Of a stretch of 64,000 bases of DNA, positions 8,982-22,622 are shown piece by piece; the stretch's first letter is position 1; every line of letters starts with the position of its first letter. The stretch is from assembly GCF_000739085.1 (NCBI RefSeq), contig NZ_CP009110.1, positions 3,534,001-3,598,000 of the forward strand, written 5' to 3'. This stretch comes from Amycolatopsis methanolica 239. GTDB lineage: Bacteria; Actinomycetota; Actinomycetes; Mycobacteriales; Pseudonocardiaceae. The notes under the pieces are model-generated. The model worked only from the letters and a program-made list of their open reading frames with translations. It was not told the DNA's origin and made no database searches. A program made the translations under genes and the position numbers.

Positions 8982-11023
8982 CACCGGACAACCCGTTCTC
9001 GCAGGCGAGCGACCTGCCCTACGGTCTGCCCCCGTTCGACCGGATCGCCGACGAGCACTTCGGCCCGGCGTTCGAGGCCGGCTTGGCCGAGCACGCCGCG
9101 GAGATCGAGGCCATCGCAGGCAACCCGGAGCCGGCGACCTTCGAGAACACGATCGTGGCCCTGGACACCTCGGGGCGCCTGCTGCAGCGCGTCTCGTCGG
9201 TGTTCTTCAACCTCACCTCCTCCGACACCAATTCGGCGCGGCAAGAGCTGCAGGCCGAGATCGCGCCGAAGCTGGCCGCCCATTCCGACGCCATCCACCT
9301 GAACCCGGCGCTGTTCGCCCGCGTCAAGGAGCTGTACGACCGGCGCGACCAGCTGGGGCTGGACGAGGAGTCGGCGTGGCTGCTGGAGCGCACCTACACC
9401 GACTTCCAGCGCGCCGGCGCCGGGCTCGACGAGAGCCAGCAGGCCAAGTTGCGGGTGCTCAACGAGGAACTGTCCACGTTGTCCACCCGGTTCCAGGAGA
9501 ACCTGCTGCGCGACACCAACGACCTCGCCGTGCTGGTCGAGGACCCCGCGGAGCTGGCCGGCCTGTCCGACGGCACGATCGCCGCCGCGCGTGAGGCCGC
9601 CGCGTCCCGCGGTGTCGAGGGGTACCTGCTCACCCTGAACCTGCCCACCTCGCAGCCGCTGCTGTCCGCCCTGGAGAACCGGGCGCTGCGGGAACGGCTG
9701 TTCACCGCGTCGATCTCGCGCGGCAACCGCGGCAACGAGAACGACAACTCGGCCGTGCTGGCGCGGATCGTGCAGCTGCGCGCCGAGAAGGCCGCCCTGC
9801 TCGGCCACCCCAACCACGCGGCGTACGTGATCTCCGACGAGACCGCCCGCACCGCCGAGGCCGCCGTCGGGCTGCTGGAACGGCTCGCGCCCGTCGCCGT
9901 GGCCAACGCCCGCCGCGATGCCGCCGAGCTGCAGACCTACCTCGGCCAGGACCACCCCGGCGCCACGCTCGAGCCGTGGGACTGGGCCTTCTACGCCGAG
10001 CGCGTCCGCAAGGCGAAGTTCGACCTCGACGACGCGACGCTGCGGCCGTACTTCGAGTTGGACCGGGTGGTGCGCGACGGCGTCCTGTTCGCGGCGAGCA
10101 AACTGTACGGGCTGCGCTTCACCGAACGCCACGACCTGCCCGTCTACCACCCGGATGTGCGGGTGTTCGAGGTCTTCGACGCCGACGGCAGCCCGCTGGG
10201 CCTGTTCCTCGGCGACTACTACACGCGCGACTCCAAGCGCGGCGGCGCCTGGATGAACACCTTCGTCGACCAATCGCACCTACTGGGCGAACGGCCGGTG
10301 GTGGTCAACAACCTCAACATCGCCAAGCCGCCTGCCGGTGAGCCGACGCTGCTCACCTTCGACGAGGTCACGACGCTGTTCCACGAGTTCGGGCACGCGT
10401 TGCACGCGCTGGTGTCGGACGTGCGCTACCCGAAGTTCTCCGGCACCAACGTGCCGCGGGACTTCGTGGAGTACCCGTCGCAGGTCAACGAGATGTGGAT
10501 GCTGTGGCCGGAGGTGCTGGCGAACTACGCCAAGCACCACGAGACCGGGGAGCCGCTGCCGCAGCGCCTGGTGGAGCGGCTGGAAGAGTCGGCCCAGTAC
10601 GGCCAGCCCTTCGCCACCACCGAGTACCTGGCCGCGTCGCTGCTGGACCAGGCCTGGCACGGGCTGGGCACCGAGGACGCGGTCGGCGACCTCGCCTCGT
10701 TCGAGGCCGCGGCGCTGGAGAAGGCCGGGGTGGCGGTGCCGGCGATCCCGCCGCGCTACCGCAGCACCTACTTCGCGCACGTGTTCAGCGGCGGCTACTC
10801 GGCCGGGTACTACTCCTACATCTGGAGCGAGGTGCTCGACGCCGACACCGTGGAGTGGTTCAAGGAGAACGGCGGCCTCAGGCGCGAGAACGGCGACCAC
10901 TTCCGGGCCACGCTGCTCTCCCGCGGCGGCTCCGGTGACCCGATGGGCTTCTTCCGCGCCTTCCGCGGCCGCGACCCGGAAATCGCGCCGCTCCTGGCGC
11001 GGCGCGGCCTGACCGGCGCGTGA
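8978..11023 (+). CDS. M3 family metallopeptidase (peptidyl-dipeptidase Dcp-like)
   Basis: 681-residue oligopeptidase, the normal length for the family. The zinc motif HEFGHALH is at about residue 469, and the downstream catalytic region is FVEYPSQVNEMWMLWPEVL. The C-terminal FSGGYSAGYYSYIWSEVLDAD is also characteristic of Dcp. No signal peptide, so it is probably a cytoplasmic peptidase degrading short peptides. It starts inside the last codons of the phosphatase gene. Its own stop (TGATG) overlaps the ATG of a truncated methyltransferase, so the original operon continued beyond it before the deletion at about 11115. Confidence 0.95.
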   Translation: MTPDNPFSQASDLPYGLPPFDRIADEHFGPAFEAGLAEHAAEIEAIAGNPEPATFENTIVALDTSGRLLQRVSSVFFNLTSSDTNSARQELQAEIAPKLAAHSDAIHLNPALFARVKELYDRRDQLGLDEESAWLLERTYTDFQRAGAGLDESQQAKLRVLNEELSTLSTRFQENLLRDTNDLAVLVEDPAELAGLSDGTIAAAREAAASRGVEGYLLTLNLPTSQPLLSALENRALRERLFTASISRGNRGNENDNSAVLARIVQLRAEKAALLGHPNHAAYVISDETARTAEAAVGLLERLAPVAVANARRDAAELQTYLGQDHPGATLEPWDWAFYAERVRKAKFDLDDATLRPYFELDRVVRDGVLFAASKLYGLRFTERHDLPVYHPDVRVFEVFDADGSPLGLFLGDYYTRDSKRGGAWMNTFVDQSHLLGERPVVVNNLNIAKPPAGEPTLLTFDEVTTLFHEFGHALHALVSDVRYPKFSGTNVPRDFVEYPSQVNEMWMLWPEVLANYAKHHETGEPLPQRLVERLEESAQYGQPFATTEYLAASLLDQAWHGLGTEDAVGDLASFEAAALEKAGVAVPAIPPRYRSTYFAHVFSGGYSAGYYSYIWSEVLDADTVEWFKENGGLRRENGDHFRATLLSRGGSGDPMGFFRAFRGRDPEIAPLLARRGLTGA

Positions 11024-11118
11024 TGGAGGTCGGGCGGGAGGCGCAGTACGACGTCTTCGCCGAGGAGTTCCTCGACCACGCACGGGACGGCTTCTGCAAC
11101 GCCCACCTGGACCGACCG
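11023..11118 (+). pseudogene. Class I SAM-methyltransferase, N-terminal fragment
   Basis: The 32 codons after the ATG read MEVGREAQYDVFAEEFLDH, then ARDGFCNAHLDRP. This matches the opening of actinobacterial class I methyltransferases (typically Y-D-x-F-A-x-E-F-x-D-H ... N-A-H-Y-D-R-P), which should then continue into a glycine-rich SAM-binding motif. Instead the sequence changes abruptly after codon RP into the reverse complement of an amidase gene. It was translationally coupled to the M3 peptidase (TGATG). Only about one eighth of a normal methyltransferase remains, so no activity is expected. Confidence 0.75.
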
Positions 11119-11660
11119 CAGAAGTGGGCGGGGGTGCGCAGCGAACCGGCGAGGTCGGAGCCGATGGTCAGCGCGCCGAACCCGCACGCCAGGGCCGCCG
11201 CCGATCCGCCGGAGGACCCGCCCGCCGTGCGCTCGTGGTCCCACGGGTTGCTGGTGGTGCCGTAGATGTCGTTGAAGGTGTGGATGTCCTGCAACCCGCG
11301 CGGCACGTTCGTCTTGCCCAGCACCACCGCGCCCGCGGCCTTGAGCCGCGACACCTGCACCGCGTCCTCCGCGGGCAGGAAATCCCGGTGTTGCGGCATC
11401 CCCCAGGTCGTCGGCAACCCGGCGACGTCGTAGGACTCCTTGACCGTCACCGGAATCCCGAGCAGCGGCCGGCCCTCGCCGCGATCACGTGCCTGGTCGG
11501 CAGCCCGCGCGCGGTCGAAAGTCCGGCACGCAGACGCGTTGACGGCCTTGTCTTCGCGCTCGATGCGGTCGATGGCCTCGTCGGTCAGTTCCACCAAGGA
11601 CACTGACCCGGCACGCAACGCGGCCGCCAGTTCCTCGGCCGGCTTCACACTCCACTCCAT
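11115..11660 (-). pseudogene. Amidase (amidase signature family), C-terminally truncated
   Basis: 182 codons from the ATG at 11660: MEWSVKPAEELAAALRAG, the catalytic Lys region GIPVTVKESYDVAG, and the signature-family glycine/serine stretch TAGGSSGGSAAALACGFG followed by GSDLAGSLRTPAHFCG. The catalytic Lys and both Ser are present, but a normal amidase continues for some 300 more residues beginning V-x-G-x-K-P-T; here the frame runs into unrelated sequence after HFCG. The break coincides with the end of the methyltransferase fragment on the other strand, which marks a deletion endpoint. Probably non-functional. Confidence 0.85.
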
Positions 11661-11762
11661 GAAGACGACGGCTATGGGCACGCCGGAGAGGGCATAATAT
11701 CCCTTTTCGCACAACGGATGAGCGGGTTGAGGAACATCGACTGACCGAGGCCCGGCCGGAGT

Positions 11763-12089
11763 TCAGCGCTGCAGCGGCCACACCTCGACCACCCCGTGGG
11801 CCACCGCGCACGGCGTGCCGGCCACCATCCGCGTCGCCTCCTCCAGCGTGTCGGCCTCGATGATCGCGAACCCGGCGACCGGCAGGTCCGACCGCAGGAA
11901 CGGGCCCGGTGTCACCTGGGTCCCGGCCGCGTCGTGGTTGCGCACCTGCACCGGCTCGCCCGCGATCCCCATCTCGGCCCCGCCGGCGCGTAACCGGGAG
12001 TCGTGCTCGTGGGCGGCCGCCCGCACCTCCTCGGCGGTCCGCTCGTAGCCTTCGCTGTCCCCGTAGCCGATCGTGATGAACTTCCCCAT
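11763..12089 (-). CDS. YCII-related (DGPF/YciI fold) protein
   Basis: 108-residue protein beginning MGKFITIGYGDSEGY. The core FLRSDLPVAGFAIIEADTLEEATRMVAGTPCAVAHGVVEVWPL is the YCII fold, with the conserved G-F-x-I-I-E-A and A-x-x-x-G-x-x-E-V-x-P pattern. These small dimeric alpha+beta proteins are often linked to ECF sigma factors or oxidoreductases; their biochemistry is mostly unknown. It stands alone between the amidase remnant and the mdh terminator; no partner gene is apparent. Confidence 0.85.
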   Translation of the reverse strand: MGKFITIGYGDSEGYERTAEEVRAAAHEHDSRLRAGGAEMGIAGEPVQVRNHDAAGTQVTPGPFLRSDLPVAGFAIIEADTLEEATRMVAGTPCAVAHGVVEVWPLQR

Positions 12090-12204
12090 CGGAGCAAGGT
12101 AGCGCCGCCCGTCAGCCGAGCCAGTGCCCGTCGCGCATGAGGGTGCGTCCCGGCAGTCGGCACGCGGCTCGAACCCGGTCCGCGATGATCACCACGCTGA
12201 TGCC

Positions 12205-12238
12205 GGAGGGCCGGCCCCCGCCCGGGAACCGGCCCTCC
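12205..12238 (-). terminator. Hairpin terminator downstream of mdh
   Basis: Perfect 10-bp inverted repeat GGAGGGCCGG/CCGGCCCTCC with a 14-nt loop, 20 bp past the mdh stop codon. No T-tract follows, which is common for GC-rich actinobacterial terminators. Confidence 0.6.
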
Positions 12239-12257
12239 GAAACACCACCAGGAAAAA

Positions 12258-15402
<3,145 letters not shown>

Positions 15403-15406
<4 letters not shown>

Positions 15407-18400
15407 GCACGGCTCCCGAGCAGTTCCCATTCGGTCAGCGCGGTCCGCCGCCCGGTCGCCGCGGTGACCCGCAGCCGGTAGGCACGGTACGTGCCCGGCT
15501 CGGCGATCGAGAACGGGCGGGTCTGCCGCCGCCACCGGAACCGCTCGCCGCGGCGTTCGTCCAGCCGCACCCACGACTCCCCGTCGGCACTGCCTTCCAG
15601 CACCCAGTCGCGCGGGTCCCCGCCGCGGGCGGCGGAGGTCAGGGTGTACATCTCCACGCGCGCCGGTTCCCGGACCGCGCACTCGATCACCGGGGTGCGC
15701 GAGCGGAAGGTGACTTGCGTGGCGGTGGTGTCGGCGAACAGCTGGGTCACGTCGGTGCCGTCGTCGCAGGTGCCGGTGCCGGTAACGTCGGCCAGCGGGG
15801 GCGTGCCCAGTGACGGCGGTGGATCGCCCCAGCCGGTGGGGGTGTCCGTGACGTCGAACTCCAGGTGGTCGGCGGTGATGAGGTCGGCGTGCGGCAGCCA
15901 GGTCGAGTGGTGCGGCTTCCCGTCGATCGTCAGGCCCCGCACGTACGTCCCGCGACCGGGGGCGCTGATCGTCACCGTCCGCCCGTTCTCCAGGCGCAGC
16001 CGGGCCCGTTCGAACAGCGGCGCGGTCAGCACGTAACCCGGGCTGCCCGGCGCCAGCGGGTACAGGCCCAGAGCGGCGAGCACGTACCAGGCGGACATTT
16101 CGCCGTTGTCCTCGTCGCCGGGGTAGCCCTGCCCGATCTCGCTGCCCAGGTAGCAGCGGGTCAGCACCTCCCGCACGATCACCTGCGTCTTGGCCGCGGC
16201 CCCAGCGTGACAGTACATCCACGGGATGTGGTGGCTGGGCTGGTTCGAATGCCCGTACTGGCCGAGCCGTACGTCCCGGGCTTCGGTCATCTCGTGGATG
16301 ATCCCGCCGTAGGACCCCGGCACGCGCCCGGTCTCCGGGGTGGCGAAGAAGGTGTCCAGTGTGGACTCCAGCGCCGCGCGGCCGCCGAGCAGCGCGGCCA
16401 GGCCGGCGCCGTCGTGCGGCACGGAGAACACGGTGTTCCAGGCGTTGGTCTCGGGCTGGTCGAAGCCCCACCGGGCCGGGTCGTGGTGCTCCGGCGCCCA
16501 GCGCCACCGGCCGTCGCGGTGGCGGCTCTGGAAGAACCGGGTGCGCCGGTCGAAGTGGTTGACGTACTGCGCGGCGCGCTGCCGGAAGTAGCGGGCGTCG
16601 TCGGTGTGCCCCAGCGCCGCGGCGAGCGCGGCGAGGCCGAAGTCGTTGAGGCAGCCCTCCAGCGCCCAGGACAGGCCCTCGTGCGTGGTCAGCGGCGTGA
16701 ACCCGAGGAAGATCGACTCCCGCAGGCCCTGCCGCCCGACGCTGCGGCCGGGCGGGGTGACGGTCGCATTGCGCAGCGCTGCGTCGTAGGCGGCGTGCAC
16801 GTCGAAATTCCGCGCTCCCCTGAGGTAGGCGTCGGCGAAGGCCACGTCGGAGCTGGTGCCGGTCATCAGGTTCGCGTAGCCGGGGGAGGACCAGCGCGCG
16901 ATCCAGCCGCCCTCCCGGAACTGCTGCACGAACCCCTCGATCAGCTCCCCGCAGCGCCGCGGCGCCAGCAACGCGAGCGCGGGCCACACCGTGCGGTAGG
17001 TGTCCCAGAAGCCGTGGTTGACCGACATCGGGCCGTCCACGACCTTCGCCCCGGTCCGGGTGCGGGTGCTCGGCCACCACTGCCGCCGCACGGGGCTGGC
17101 GTGCCGGACTCCGCGTGGGGTCTGTTCGTGGGCCGAGTTCGGGTACAGGAACAGCCGGTACAGGCCGGAGTAGAAGGTGGTCAGCTCGTCCGGGGTGGCG
17201 CCGTCGATCTCGACCCGGCCCAGCACCTCCTGCCACGCCGCCCGCGCCCGCTCGCGGACCTGCTCGAACGCGGTGCCGGCCGGGATCTCCAGCTCGAGGT
17301 TGCGGCGCGCCTGCTCCAGGCTGATCAGCGAGGTCGCGATCCGCAGCTCGACCAGTGGGGCGTCGAAGGACAGGTAGCCGGTGTTGGGCCAGCGCAGCCG
17401 GCGGCCACCTGCGGCGGGCCGGTCGAACGTGCCGTATACGAACATCCGCCGCGCGCCGACCGACAGGCGGCTGCGCGCCCATGTGTGCCCGGTGACCACC
17501 CCGCGCGCCGGGTCGACGCGCAGGCCCCCGCGCCGGTTGACGTTGTCGAACAGCACCCATCCGCCCTCGCCGGGGAAGCCGAACCGGATGAACGCGGCGT
17601 GGTCGGCGGGCGCGAGGTCGACGGTGATGCCGTTGTCGAAGCGCACCCCGTAGTGGTGCGGCCGGTCGGTCTCGTTGCCGTGGGAGAACGGCAGCGCCCG
17701 CGCCTTCCGGTCCGCGGTGACCGGACCGATTCCCGGCAGGAATTGGAAGGGGTGCCGGTCGCCCATCCACGGGCTCGGCTGGTGGCTGACCGCGAAGGCC
17801 TGCAGTTCGGGCCGGTTCTGGGCGTTGTTGCGCCGGTGGTACTCGTACAGCCAGTCGAGGGACCTGGCGTTGGTGACCGGGGTCCAGAAGTTGAAGCCGT
17901 GCGGCACGGCGGTGGCCGGGAAGGTGTTGCCGCGGGAGAACTCGTTGCTGGAATGGGTGCCGCGCGTGGTGCGCACCCAGTCGACCGGGTCCCGCGGGCC
18001 TTCGGGCGGCGCGTCGGCGATCGCGACGTCGTCGACCCAGCCCGACACCGGCTCACCCGGCGACGGCTCGGCGAGTAGCACGACCGCCCGCGCGCGACGG
18101 CCCGCGGCCTCGCCGAGCGGGTGACGCACCAGGTTCCACTGGTCGAGGTAGAGGGTCTTGGACTCACCCGCGTCGAGCGCCGCCCCCCCGATGAGGGTGC
18201 CGTCGTCCAGCTCGACGGCCAGCGCCACGAAGGTGCTGCGCCAGCTCGGCCCGGCGTCGGACTCCGGGAACACCACATAGGACAGTCGGGTGTCCGCACC
18301 GATCACGAAGTCCACTTCGAACAGCACCTGACGGGCCGGTTCGCGGGCCGTGTAGCGGGCGGCGCGCACCCCCGTGAACCCGGCGCCGGCCTTGGCCGCG

Positions 18401-18498
18401 GGCGCCCGCTCCGGCCCGGAGCCGACGGTCACGACCGGGCCGGAGCGGGGCCGCGGATCACCGTCCTCGAACGACGAGAAGAAGTGGGTCCGGGTCAC
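15403..18498 (-). CDS. GH92 family alpha-1,2-mannosidase-like glycosidase, copy 1
   Basis: 1031-residue glycoside hydrolase family 92 enzyme; characterised members are calcium-dependent exo-alpha-mannosidases. Visible landmarks in order: an N-terminal beta domain, TRGTHSSNEFSRGNTFP, SSPGYANLMTGTSSDVAFADAY, QYGHSNQPSHHIPWMY, and the catalytic-region DEDNGEMSAWYVLAALGLYPL. The C-terminal ~120 residues form an F5/8-like beta domain ending EWELLGS. Unlike copy 2 it has no signal peptide from the chosen GTG (18498). A frame to 18558 exists but begins with a stray copy of the family's C-terminal tail. Stop overlaps FUSC start. Confidence 0.88.
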
Positions 18499-18528
18499 GT
18501 CGCCTACCGTAACCGGCCGCCCCGCTCC

Positions 18529-18637
18529 CTTCCCGCCGAGCAGTTCCAAGCTGGACAAACCGGGTACCGGCGACCGGTGGTGATGCTCGCGGGCGGTGGG
18601 GCGGATGCGGCAGTCACTTCCCGCCGAGCAGTTCCAC
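18529..18637 (+). repeat. 20-bp direct repeat pair between the GH92 genes
   Basis: The 20-mer cttcccgccgagcagttcca occurs at 18529-18548 and again at 18618-18637, where it encodes (minus strand) the ELLGGK C-terminal tail of GH92 copy 2. The first copy, read in the same sense, gives GLSSLELLGGK with no GH92 body attached, so it looks like a leftover tail from the duplication. Confidence 0.8.
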
Positions 18638-21600
18638 CTCCGCCAACCCCGCCGCGCCGCCCGCGCTGGCCGTGATCCGCAGCCGGTAGTGTGCGTAGGC
18701 GCCCGGCGTGGCGATCTTGAACGCCCGCGTCTGCTGCCGCCACGTGAACGTCTCCCCGGAGCGGGTGTCCAGCGGCGTCCACGTCTGCCCGTCCTCCGAG
18801 CCCTCCAGCACCCACGCGCTCGGGTCCCCGGCGTCCTTGGCCGAGGTGAGCGTGTAGAAGGTCGCGGTCACCGCCCCCGGCACCGGGCGGTCGACCGTGT
18901 CCAGCGGGCGGGCCTGGGTGGCCGAGGTGTTGTCGAACAACGGCCCGCCGGGCGTGGTCAGGTCCGCCGGCGGCTGGGGCGGCTCGTCGCCCTCGGTGAG
19001 CGAGGGCGGCACCTCCGCCGCGCCCCAGAGTGACGGGCTCGGGCCCATCGCGAAGTCGAGCGTGCCGCCGCCCGCGAGCACGTCGTGCGGCAGCGACGTC
19101 GAGTTCCACGTCCGGCCGTTGACCCGCAGCCCCTGCACGTAGACGTTGCGGGCGTTGTTCTTCGACGCGTTGATCACCAGGTTCCGGCCGCCCGCCAGGT
19201 GCACCGTCGCCTTGGTGAACAGCGGCGAGCCGACCGCGTACTCCGGGCTGCCCATCCGCAGCGGGTAGAACCCGAGCGCGCTGAACACATACCACGCCGA
19301 CATCTCGCCGTTGTCCTCGTCGCCGGGGTAGCCCTGCCCGATCTCGCTGCCCAGGTACAGCCGGGACAGCGCTTCCCGCACTCTGGCCTGCGTCTGCCAC
19401 GGCTGCCCGGCGAAGTCGTACATGTAGGCGATGTGGTGGGAGGGCTGGTTGGAGTGGCCGTACTGGCCCATCCGCACGTCCCTGGCCTCCCGCATCTCGT
19501 GGATCTGCCCGTCGTAGGCGCCGGGGAACCCGGCCGTCTCCGGCGTGGCGAAGAACTGGTCCAGCTTGCGCGTCAGCCCGTCGCGGCCGCCGTAGAGGTT
19601 GGCCAGCCCCTGCCCGTCCTGCGGCACGGTGAAGGCCATGTTCCAGCCGTTGGTCTCGGTGTAGTCGTGGCCCCATTCGCGCGGGTCGTACTGGCCGGGC
19701 GCGACGCGGAACGCGCCGTCGGCGCCGCGGCCCTGGAAGAACCCGACCGCCGGGTCGAACAGGTGCACGTAGTTCTGCGCGCGGCCGCGGAAGTACTCGG
19801 CGTTCTCGGCGTACTCGCGGCGGCGCGGGTCGTCCGGCGCGGCCTCGTCGGCGAGTTTCCGCGCCATCATCGCGATGCCGAAGTCGTTGAGGTAACCCTC
19901 GATCGCCCACGACATGCCCTCGCCGGTCGACGTCGGGGTGTAGCCGAGGAAGATCGACTGCTCCAGGCCCTTGCGGCCGACATCCTCGTTGGGCGGGGCC
20001 ACCGTGGCGTTGCGGATCGCCGCGTCGTAGGCGGCCTGCACGTCGAAACCGCGCACGCCCTTGAGGTAGGCGTCGGCGAAGGCCACGTCGGAGCTGGTGC
20101 CGGTCATCAGGTTCGCGTAGCCGGGGGAGGACCAGCGGGCGACCCAGCCGCCGTCGCGGTACTGCTGCAGGAACCCGTCGATCATCCGGCCCGCCACGTC
20201 CGGCGTGAGCAGCGCGTAGGCGGGCCAGGTGGTGCGGTAGGTGTCCCAGAACCCGTTGTTGACGTAGATCTCGCCGTCGACGACCTTCGCCCCGGTGTGC
20301 GTCGGCGTGTCCGGTCCGGCCTTGGGCGAGACCGGGCTCGCGTAGGCGGGGCGCGGGCTGCGCGTGGTGCCGACGCTCTCGAACCCGGAGTTGGGGTAGA
20401 GGAACAGCCGGTACAGGTTCGAATAGAGGGTGGTCAGCTGGTCCCGGCTCGCGCCTTCGACCTCGATCACGCCGAGCTTGCGGTCCCACGCGGCCTGCGC
20501 GGCCGAGCGGACCGTCTCGAACGCCGTGCCCGCCGGGATCTCCTGCTCCAGGTTGCGCCTCGCCTGGTCGACGCTGATCAGCGAGGTCGCGATCCGCATG
20601 CCCACGGTGCCGCCGCGGCCCGGGTCGAACTTCAGGTAGCCGCGCACGTGGTCCCGTCCCTCGCCGGGCAGCATGTCCCCGCCGGTGACCGGCCGGTCGA
20701 AGGCCGCGTACACGAACATCCGGCCCGCGCCGGCCGAGTTGCCGCTGCGCACGTCGGTGAACCCGGACAGCGTGCCCGTGGCGGGTTCGAGGGTGAGGCC
20801 GCCGGTGTCGTTGACGTTGTCGAAGATCAGGTTCGCGTCGCCGCCGGGGAAGGTGAACCGGAACGCCGCCGCGTGGTCGGCGGGCGCGATCTCGGCCTTG
20901 ACGCCGTTGTCGAACGTCACCCCGTAGTAGTGCGGTTTGGCGATCTCGTTGGCGTGGTCGAACGACAGGGCACGCGCGGCCCGGTTCGCGTCCGGCACAC
21001 CGGCGGCGGCCGAGGGCATCACCTGGAACGTCTGCCGGTCGCCCATCCACGGGCTCGGCTCGTGGGACAGCGACAGCGCCTGCAGTGCGGGCCGGTTCTG
21101 CGCGTTGTTGCCCTCCTGGTAGCCGTAGAGCCAGTTCACCGACCCGGCGTCGGTGACCGGGGTCCAGAAGTTGAAGCCGTGCGGGACCGCGGTGGCCGGG
21201 AAGTTGTTGCCGCGGGAGAACGTGCCGTTGGCGTTCGTCCCGCGGGTGGTGAGCACGTGGTCGGACAGGCGGGTGACGCGGGCCTGCGGCGCGGCGGGCC
21301 CGAGCGTGATGTCGTCGAACCAGCCGTTGAACGAGCCGGAGCCGGCGCCATTCGGGTTGTCGTAGGCGATCAGGATCCGCGCGACGGTCTTGCCGCGGGC
21401 GACCGCGCCGATCGCCGAGCGCACCAGGTTCCACTGGTTCGCGTAGAGCGACTTCGCCGCGCCCTGCCCGCGGGGGCTCAGCGGGAACCCGTACTGGTCC
21501 ACCGCGCCAAGGGTGGACAGGTAGGTGCCGTCGGTGAAGGCCAGGTCGACCGAGACGTTCGTGCTCGGGTACGTCAGGTCGTTGCCGGTCAGCTCGGGGA

Positions 21601-22434
21601 ACACCGTGTAGGACAGCTCGGTGTCGGCGCGCACCGGGATCCGCACGTCGAACACCTTGTTGTAGGAGTAGCCGTGCGGCGCGGTCGGAGTGCCGCCGTA
21701 GTGGAAGGCCCGCAGCCCGGTGAAGCCGGTGCGCGGTTTGCTGGTGTAGCCGACGGGCGGGCCGCTGTCCGGGTAGGACCGCATGGCGGGCAGCGGCGGC
21801 GGGGCCGGCTGGTCGTCGGCAAGCAGCAGTTCGGCGAGCTGGACGATGTCCGCGCCACCGTTGGCGGTGATGTCCAGCCGGTAGAAGCGGTGCGTGGCGG
21901 TGCCGGCGAGACGGAACTCCTGGTCTCGAACCGGTCGCCGAACGTCTGCCCGCTCTGGCTGTCCACTGTGGTCCAGGTGGCGCCGTCGTCGGAGCCCCGC
22001 AGGGTCCAGTCCCGGGGGTCGCGCTCCGGGGCGTCGTTGGCCGAGGTCAGGTCGTAGCGGGTGATGGCGACCGGCTCGGCGAACTCGATCCGCACCCAGC
22101 CGGTGCGGGCGAAGGCGAGCCACTTGGACTCCGGCCTGCCGTCGAGCACGTTCACCGCGACCTCGCCGGCGCCGGCGTTCTCCGCGCTCGCGGTGGCGCC
22201 GGTGGCGCGGCCGCGCACGTCACCGGGGATGGCCGAGCCGTTCGCGCCGTTCACGCCGGCGGTGAGCGGGCGGCCGTCCGGCCCGGTCTCCACCGTGTCC
22301 ACCCAGTCTGGCTCGGGCTGGCCGGGTTCGAACGACGACGCGAACCGCACCGGCGCCTCCGCTCCCGCGGGCGGCGCGGCGACCAGACCGGTCATCAGCA
22401 GGGCGACGGCCAGCGCGCGAATGGTTCGGACCAT
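18614..22434 (-). pseudogene. GH92 family glycosidase, copy 2, secreted, one frameshift
   Basis: About 1270 residues if read through. The N-terminal signal peptide is MVRTIRALAVALLMTGLVAAPPAGA; then an F5/8-type carbohydrate-binding-like domain (about residues 45-170), the GH92 beta domain, the catalytic (alpha/alpha)6 domain with GTSSDVAFADAY, GHSNQPSHHIAYMY and DEDNGEMSAWYVFSALGFYPL, and a C-terminal beta domain ending VELLGGK. One base is missing at about 21919-21921: the upstream frame reads FGDRFETR, the downstream frame EFRLAGTATHRFYRLDI, and adding one G joins them. The total length of 3821 bp is one short of a codon multiple. Pseudogene or assembly error. Confidence 0.88.
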
Positions 22435-22569
22435 GGCAGGCAGCGAAACGCGCAGGCCGGGGCACCGTCAAGGGCCACGCCAAAACTTGCCCAAACCGGA
22501 CAAGGACGGGTGAACTCTACACCGCATCCGGCCGTCCGAGGTTTAGCCTGCTCAGCGCCATCGCAGAGC

Positions 22570-22602
22570 GCAACGGACCGTTGCAATGCAACGCACCGTT
22601 GC
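22570..22602 (+). promoter_or_regulatory. Tandem TetR operator pair
   Basis: Two 15-bp inverted repeats GCAACGGACCGTTGC (22570-22584) and GCAACGCACCGTTGC (22588-22602), 18 bp centre to centre, on the same face at less than two helical turns. They end 20 bp before the TetR ATG and lie in the divergent region shared with GH92 copy 2, so both transcripts could be controlled. Confidence 0.75.
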
Positions 22603-22622
22603 GTTGCGGTTAGGCTGAGAGC

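Noticed and set aside
12112..12204. Minus-strand tail reading RVRAACRLPGRTLMRDGHWLG between the YCII and mdh genes
   Set aside because: Only ~20 plausible residues downstream of the mdh terminator, with no start or recognisable family.
15865..18078. 737-codon plus-strand open frame across GH92 copy 1
   Set aside because: Same antisense artefact as over copy 2; no start context or domain.
19085..22057. 990-codon open frame on the plus strand across GH92 copy 2
   Set aside because: Repetitive Val/Gly/Arg/His-rich translation typical of the antisense frame of a high-GC gene; the opposite strand encodes an unmistakable GH92.
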